This document shows positions 41,740 through 45,680 of a stretch of 45,680 nt of DNA, piece after piece. The stretch's first letter is position 1; each line of letters begins with the position of its first letter. The notes below the pieces were generated by a model, which was given only the letters and a program-made list of their open reading frames with translations, did no database searches and had not been told where the DNA came from. Source of the stretch: CAYRGG01 sp964423745 (GTDB lineage: Bacteria > Pseudomonadota > Gammaproteobacteria > Competibacterales > Competibacteraceae); the NCBI GenBank assembly GCA_964423745.1, contig CAYRGG010000035.1, positions 1 to 45,680 on the forward strand. Direction: 5' to 3'. Made by a program: the position numbers and the translations under genes.

Positions 41740-43278
41740 TTAAGAAGTCGTTTTTCCTGAAGCTTCTTTATGTTCCATCTGTCTTCGCTCTAAATCGGCT
41801 ATTTCAGCGCGCTTAGCAATCGCTTGAGAAAAACCCTTAAAAATAACTAAATGGGCTGGCACTAGCGCAAACCAGTAAAGTATGCCCCATATACCGGCGG
41901 GATGCCAATAGGCTGTTACGGTTACTCGGGTATGTTGGTCGGCCTCGGGTTGTATTTCGAATTCCAATACGCCGGAGCCGGGGGCTTTCATACCGAAAAG
42001 AAGCGTCAGTCGTTTTTGTGGTTCTATGCCAATCACGCGCCAAGAGTCAATAATATCCCCCAAGCGTACCTCCCGGGGATGGCGGCGGCTGCGGCTAAGC
42101 CCTGACCCACCTATAAGCCAATCTAAGATTTCTCGTACCGTCCAAAGAAAGTTAAGGTAATAATAGCGATTTTTGCCGCCAATGGCAGCAACTTGGTCCC
42201 ATACCGCCTCCACTGGCGCTGAACTGAGCGCCGAACCGCTGGCTTTCTTGGCGTAGAATGCATAGTCCGGGCGGTAACCACGAAACATCAAAGCACCTTC
42301 AGTCCAGCGTGCTGCTACCGCATCGCGACGTTCCATTTCTAATGCGGCTTCAACCGACTCTCGAAAACTCAGTAGCCGCTGAGGAACCAGTGTGTTGAGC
42401 AGCGTCCCGTCGCCAGGAATATCGTGTTTTAATCCGCCAATAAGAGCTCGTGCAATATTCGCAGGCACGGTAGTCACTAGGCTTACCCAGTAAGAAGACA
42501 AACCGGGCGTCAGCAAAGGTACGGGAATAATACGTGGGTTTTTACCAACCACTTCCCCAAATTGTTCCATCATTTCCTTATAACTGAGCATCTCCGTACC
42601 CGTGGCGTCATAGATTTGTCCCGCACTAGCCTCTAGAGTGGGAATGCGAACCAGATATTCTAAGAGATTATCTAGGGCAATCGGTTTTGATTTTGAACTT
42701 ACCCACTGCGGGGTGACCATGAGGGGTAGGTTGTTGACTAAATCTCGAATAACCTCGAAGGCCGCCGATCCAGGTCCCACAATGATGCCGGCGCGAATCT
42801 CGGTAACAGGTACTGAACCGGCTCGCAATCGCTCTCCCGTCTGTTGCCTAGAAATGAGATGCTCAGAATCCGCATCGGGAGGTATTAAACCGCCTAAATA
42901 AACAATCCGTTTGACGCTACCCGCTTGCCTGGCGGCGTTGGCAAAGTTTTCGGCGCACTGCAAGTCTAGCTGACCAAAGTTACGCCCAGCGGCCATTGAA
43001 TGTACTAGATAATAAGCGATCTCGATATTTTCGAGTGCTACCGTTAAGGTTTCCGGTTTTAGCGCATCAGCTTGTACTAATTCCAGATCGGTCCAGTTAC
43101 GGGTTTCTAATACAGCGATGTTACGGGCCGAGGCACGCACCCTATCGCCGTGGGCGAGCAACCGTGGCACTAAATTTGTGCCAATGTAACCACTTGCGCC
43201 GAATACGAGGACATGCGACGCTTTGCAGGAATCCGCAGTCTGCTGGGTACTACTCGTGGGTGCCGTATCTTTATCCAT
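41740..43278 (-). CDS. SDR-family oxidoreductase with DUF2867 domain
   Basis: 512 residues. The N-terminal atypical SDR (about 20-315) has G-A-S-G-Y-I-G-T-N-L, and after strand 4 Y-Y-L-V-H-S-M. Here the usual YxxxK site is not evident. The C-terminal DUF2867 part (about 330-485) includes Y-Y-L-N-F-L-W-T-V-R-E and W-R-V-I-G, with hydrophobic stretches near the end. This two-domain form is common in proteobacteria and the substrate is unknown. It lies 89 nt upstream of the glgA N-half on the same strand. Confidence 0.85.
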   Translation of the reverse strand: MDKDTAPTSSTQQTADSCKASHVLVFGASGYIGTNLVPRLLAHGDRVRASARNIAVLETRNWTDLELVQADALKPETLTVALENIEIAYYLVHSMAAGRNFGQLDLQCAENFANAARQAGSVKRIVYLGGLIPPDADSEHLISRQQTGERLRAGSVPVTEIRAGIIVGPGSAAFEVIRDLVNNLPLMVTPQWVSSKSKPIALDNLLEYLVRIPTLEASAGQIYDATGTEMLSYKEMMEQFGEVVGKNPRIIPVPLLTPGLSSYWVSLVTTVPANIARALIGGLKHDIPGDGTLLNTLVPQRLLSFRESVEAALEMERRDAVAARWTEGALMFRGYRPDYAFYAKKASGSALSSAPVEAVWDQVAAIGGKNRYYYLNFLWTVREILDWLIGGSGLSRSRRHPREVRLGDIIDSWRVIGIEPQKRLTLLFGMKAPGSGVLEFEIQPEADQHTRVTVTAYWHPAGIWGILYWFALVPAHLVIFKGFSQAIAKRAEIADLERRQMEHKEASGKTTS

Positions 43279-43703
43279 CGTGACTCGATCTATCGGTTAA
43301 TTAGGTTAAAACTTGCGCAGCCTGCTTTCTCAAAAGGCATAAGAAATATGTTCAGACACTCTTTCCGCATTGATACGATGCAGTGAATTTAAAAGACTAT
43401 GCTATCAGAGTGTGTCGTAAATAGTTTTGCGCCAATTCGATAATTTATTTGAGGTAGAACTGTTGCTGGGCGTTCCTGAGGATGCTGGAAATTTTCCCCC
43501 GCAAGCTTAGTGATTGAGCACTAAACCGCAAATACGGTTTTTACGAGCAACGTAAAGTCCTAATTTGCGTCAGTTCTATAAGAGTTGCTGGGTTAGCTAA
43601 CCTACTCTAAGTTTTTTTATCGTCTTTTGATATGAACTGCTTTTGCTATATTCGAGCGTGTTGTTTATAGTTAACGGCTGTATATAGTCACAATAATTAT
43701 GTT
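43279..43703. promoter_or_regulatory. Regulatory region upstream of the TolC-like gene
   Basis: About 425 nt without a gene. It has a small hairpin AAACCG / CGGTTT followed by T (43523-43542), a perfect 12-bp palindrome GGTTAGCTAACC (43591-43602) and a likely -10 TATATT at about 43647-43652, with a weak -35. The palindrome lies 100 nt before the gene and is a candidate regulator site. Confidence 0.4.
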
Positions 43704-45032
43704 ATGCGAAGTTATTCCGATTATTTTGTGTTGACGCGCGCGATTATTTTAACGCTATGTCTAACAGCGAGTTGTGGGACAGTCGTGAACGCAGCAGACA
43801 TCTTAGAGGTATACCGAGATGCTGCTGCGACAAATCCCCAGCTCTATGGGGCAGCTGCTGATCGACGCGCCATTCAAGAGCTTAAACCACAGGCACGGGC
43901 TTTGTTGCTACCAAGTCTTAGTGGAAGTGGCGTTTATGGTCGTTTTGAGGGTTTTAGGCAGGACAGGTCTAATCGATCGTCTTCTGATAATCGCAGCTTT
44001 GATGTCACCCTATCGCAACCTCTCTATAACCGTGAAAGTCGCTACCGCATCCGGCAAGCTGATGTAGTGGTGGAGCAAGCAGATGCGGATTTTGTGACGG
44101 TGCAGCAGGATTTAATCCTGACCGTTGTGGAGCGTTATTTTGATGTTTTAGCGACCATCGACAACCTTACGTTTCGTACTGCTGATAAGGGTGCTATTGG
44201 CCGCCAGCTCGAACAAGCGAGACGACGTTTTGAAGTTGGTTTAGTGACTATCACTGACGTGCTTGAAGCCCAGGCTCGTTTTGATTTGGCGGTAGCCGAT
44301 GAAATCGACGCCCGCAATCAGCTCGCTAACACCCGCGAAGCGCTACGGGAAATCACCGGCGAATACTACGATTTATTTCAACGCCTAGACGATGAGGCCC
44401 CCGTAGAACCTGTTGACCCTACCGATCCTGATGCTTGGGTGGCTATTGCATTGGCTAACAATCCGGAAGTAGTCAGTTCCCGATTAAATGTAGCCAGTGC
44501 CCGGGAAAATATTGAAATCCAAAAGTCGGGTCATTACCCTACCGTCGATCTGCAGGGACGTTATTTTGATAATAATACTGGCAGTATCGACACTGATGGC
44601 AACGAGATCCTTCTTCAATTAAACGTGCCTTTCTATCAAGGTGGTGCAGTCAACTCCCGTACCCGTGAAGCAGCCTTTCAGTTTGAATCGGCCAAAGAGC
44701 GTTTGGAGGAGGTACAGCGAGATGCGATTCTGCAAACCCGCGATGCTTATCGAGGTCTAGAAACAGCCCGCAGCCGTATCAAGGCGCTCAGCCAAGCGCG
44801 TGTTTCTAACGAAAGTTCATTGGAGGCCACGCAAGCGGGATTTGACGTGGGTACCCGTACTATCGTTGATGTCTTGAACGCTGAACGAAATTTGCTGGAA
44901 GCTATTCGGGATCTTTCCATATCCCGTTATGATTATATTGTTAATCGTCTACGGTTGCTTCGCGCGGCGGGAAAAATTTCTTCACAAGATATTAAGGCTG
45001 TTAATCAGTGGTTACGACCCCCTGAGGGTTGA
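43704..45032 (+). CDS. TolC-family outer-membrane channel protein
   Basis: 442 residues. A signal peptide spans about 1-30 (ending V-V-N-A). The mature protein shows paired repeats of the TolC/OEP fold: A-T-N-P-Q-L and A-L-A-N-N-P-E-V, F-D-V-T-L-S-Q-P-L-Y-N and L-Q-L-N-V-P-F-Y-Q-G-G, and twice the helix motif F-E/D-V-G-L/T-V/R-T-I. It would form the exit duct of a type I secretion or efflux system. No fusion protein or pump gene is in the window, so its partner is unknown. Confidence 0.93.
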   Translation: MRSYSDYFVLTRAIILTLCLTASCGTVVNAADILEVYRDAAATNPQLYGAAADRRAIQELKPQARALLLPSLSGSGVYGRFEGFRQDRSNRSSSDNRSFDVTLSQPLYNRESRYRIRQADVVVEQADADFVTVQQDLILTVVERYFDVLATIDNLTFRTADKGAIGRQLEQARRRFEVGLVTITDVLEAQARFDLAVADEIDARNQLANTREALREITGEYYDLFQRLDDEAPVEPVDPTDPDAWVAIALANNPEVVSSRLNVASARENIEIQKSGHYPTVDLQGRYFDNNTGSIDTDGNEILLQLNVPFYQGGAVNSRTREAAFQFESAKERLEEVQRDAILQTRDAYRGLETARSRIKALSQARVSNESSLEATQAGFDVGTRTIVDVLNAERNLLEAIRDLSISRYDYIVNRLRLLRAAGKISSQDIKAVNQWLRPPEG

Positions 45033-45057
45033 CAGATAGTTAAGGTGATACATTTAA

Positions 45058-45438
45058 TTACTGATTATGAGAAACATTTTCCAACTTGATCCAAGGATTA
45101 CTAAAAACTGTGATGGGAAGCGCCGAGCCTCCTAGAGCCTCAAACCGTTCACGCGGCGCGGAAAATCCGATGAGGACAAGGTCGTTATCGCTTTCTTGGT
45201 AGGCAAAGTAAAGTCCTTTGCTCGTATATTTATATTTATTGATCCACTCGACGAGCAATAAATAACCCTCAGTTTGGGGCACTTCGTTTAGTACCCTGAG
45301 GTTTTCATATTCTTGGTCAAGGGTAAATTTCTTAACTAAATCCTCAGGATATGTGCCCTTCGAGCTTATTTCCAAACGTAATAAACTTGCAGAGTGATTT
45401 ACATTCGCTGAATTTTCCTTTATTAAAATTGTTTTCAA
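45058..45438 (-). CDS. Hypothetical protein (126 aa)
   Basis: Soluble, mixed alpha/beta protein with no signal peptide, no membrane segment and no family that I recognise. Strings of note are Y-L-L-L-V-E-W-I-N-K-Y-K-Y and Y-F-A-Y-Q-E-S-D-N-D-L-V-L-I-G-F. It is convergent with the TolC-like gene, with no clear terminator between. The ATG at 45438 is followed by an ordinary reading frame with normal codon use, so it is probably real. Confidence 0.5.
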   Translation of the reverse strand: MKTILIKENSANVNHSASLLRLEISSKGTYPEDLVKKFTLDQEYENLRVLNEVPQTEGYLLLVEWINKYKYTSKGLYFAYQESDNDLVLIGFSAPRERFEALGGSALPITVFSNPWIKLENVSHNQ

Positions 45439-45676
45439 AACATCTTTGTGGATTGTTTCAACTTATCATATCAATATTTTAAAATTTTTTAACTAGTCAT
45501 TGAAGCGACTAATAATATCGAACGAATGAGTGACTCACTTTAAAGTATCAGACATTTTGGATGCACGTTATAATTTAACGATCTGTCCAATCTCAGCATT
45601 ACTGAACAGATCTATTGGATGACGAAATACCGGATCTCATTTCAATATTAATCAATTATCAGGACAGGAGACCCGT

Positions 45677-45680
45677 ATGC
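45677..45680 (+). CDS. Start of a gene running off the window
   Basis: A plus-strand ATG at 45677 is preceded by AGGAG (45666-45670) with a 6-nt spacer, a strong translation start. The rest lies outside the window. About 90 nt upstream, GATCTGT (45580-45586) and ACAGATC (45606-45612) form an inverted repeat that could be an operator or leader hairpin. Confidence 0.4.

Overview
The window reads as a gammaproteobacterial chromosome segment: a class 2 pyrD, nagZ, an hpt/methylthioinosine phosphorylase pair, a bufferin (bufABCD) operon, DUF29 and DUF6489 proteins, and two MITE families. A Methylococcales-like or sulfur-oxidising lineage would fit, but nothing here fixes the genus. Overall base composition is balanced, except for two strongly AT-rich membrane-protein genes (208-1542 and 9496-11184) that look transferred. 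No rRNA, tRNA or CRISPR array was seen. All calls are from reading the sequence; no database search was run.

Region 1 (1-11.5 kb) is an envelope or polysaccharide accessory region. It holds two GT-C-like membrane proteins, two GT2 glycosyltransferases, an FAD oxidoreductase and a tightly coupled minus-strand operon (sugar epimerase, TIM-barrel isomerase, small EamA/SMR transporter, GT2). A solo-tnpB element of the IS200/IS605 group sits directly before the start codon of the epimerase and probably splits a once longer operon. A MITE (9211-9312), a 32-bp tandem duplication and several decayed coding fragments mark the region as plastic.

Region 2 (11.5-16.2 kb): pyrD, whose last ten codons lie inside a second type of MITE; a secreted dienelactone hydrolase; a Phd/VapC toxin-antitoxin pair; DUF29; and two small conserved proteins.

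Region 3 (16.2-22.9 kb) is a signalling cluster: a stand-alone receiver, a membrane PAS/pseudo-kinase fused to a DnaQ-type exonuclease, a small two-helix membrane protein, a sodium/solute-symporter histidine kinase, and a convergent receiver-kinase hybrid.

Region 4 (23.2-26.0 kb) is a bufferin-type copper-binding RiPP operon: precursor, DUF692 modifying enzyme, DUF2063 partner and DoxX protein. A second MITE copy lies between the last gene and a good terminator.

Region 5 (26.0-31.1 kb): a GT2 and an ArnT-like GT39, then a partner-switching module (STAS, receiver-PP2C phosphatase, receiver).

Region 6 (31.5-45.7 kb): nagZ, DsrE, hpt, methylthioinosine phosphorylase and an SLC13 transporter; then, on the other strand, an AstE/aspartoacylase-like protein, a signal-less YkuD protein and a CYTH phosphatase; a SHOCT protein; a glycogen synthase divided into two separate genes at the interdomain linker, the second carrying a roughly 200-residue disordered N-terminal extension; an SDR/DUF2867 protein; a TolC-like outer-membrane protein; and an orphan.

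The most unusual items are the split glycogen synthase, the pseudo-kinase/exonuclease fusion beside the symporter kinase, and the MITE that supplies the pyrD C-terminus.
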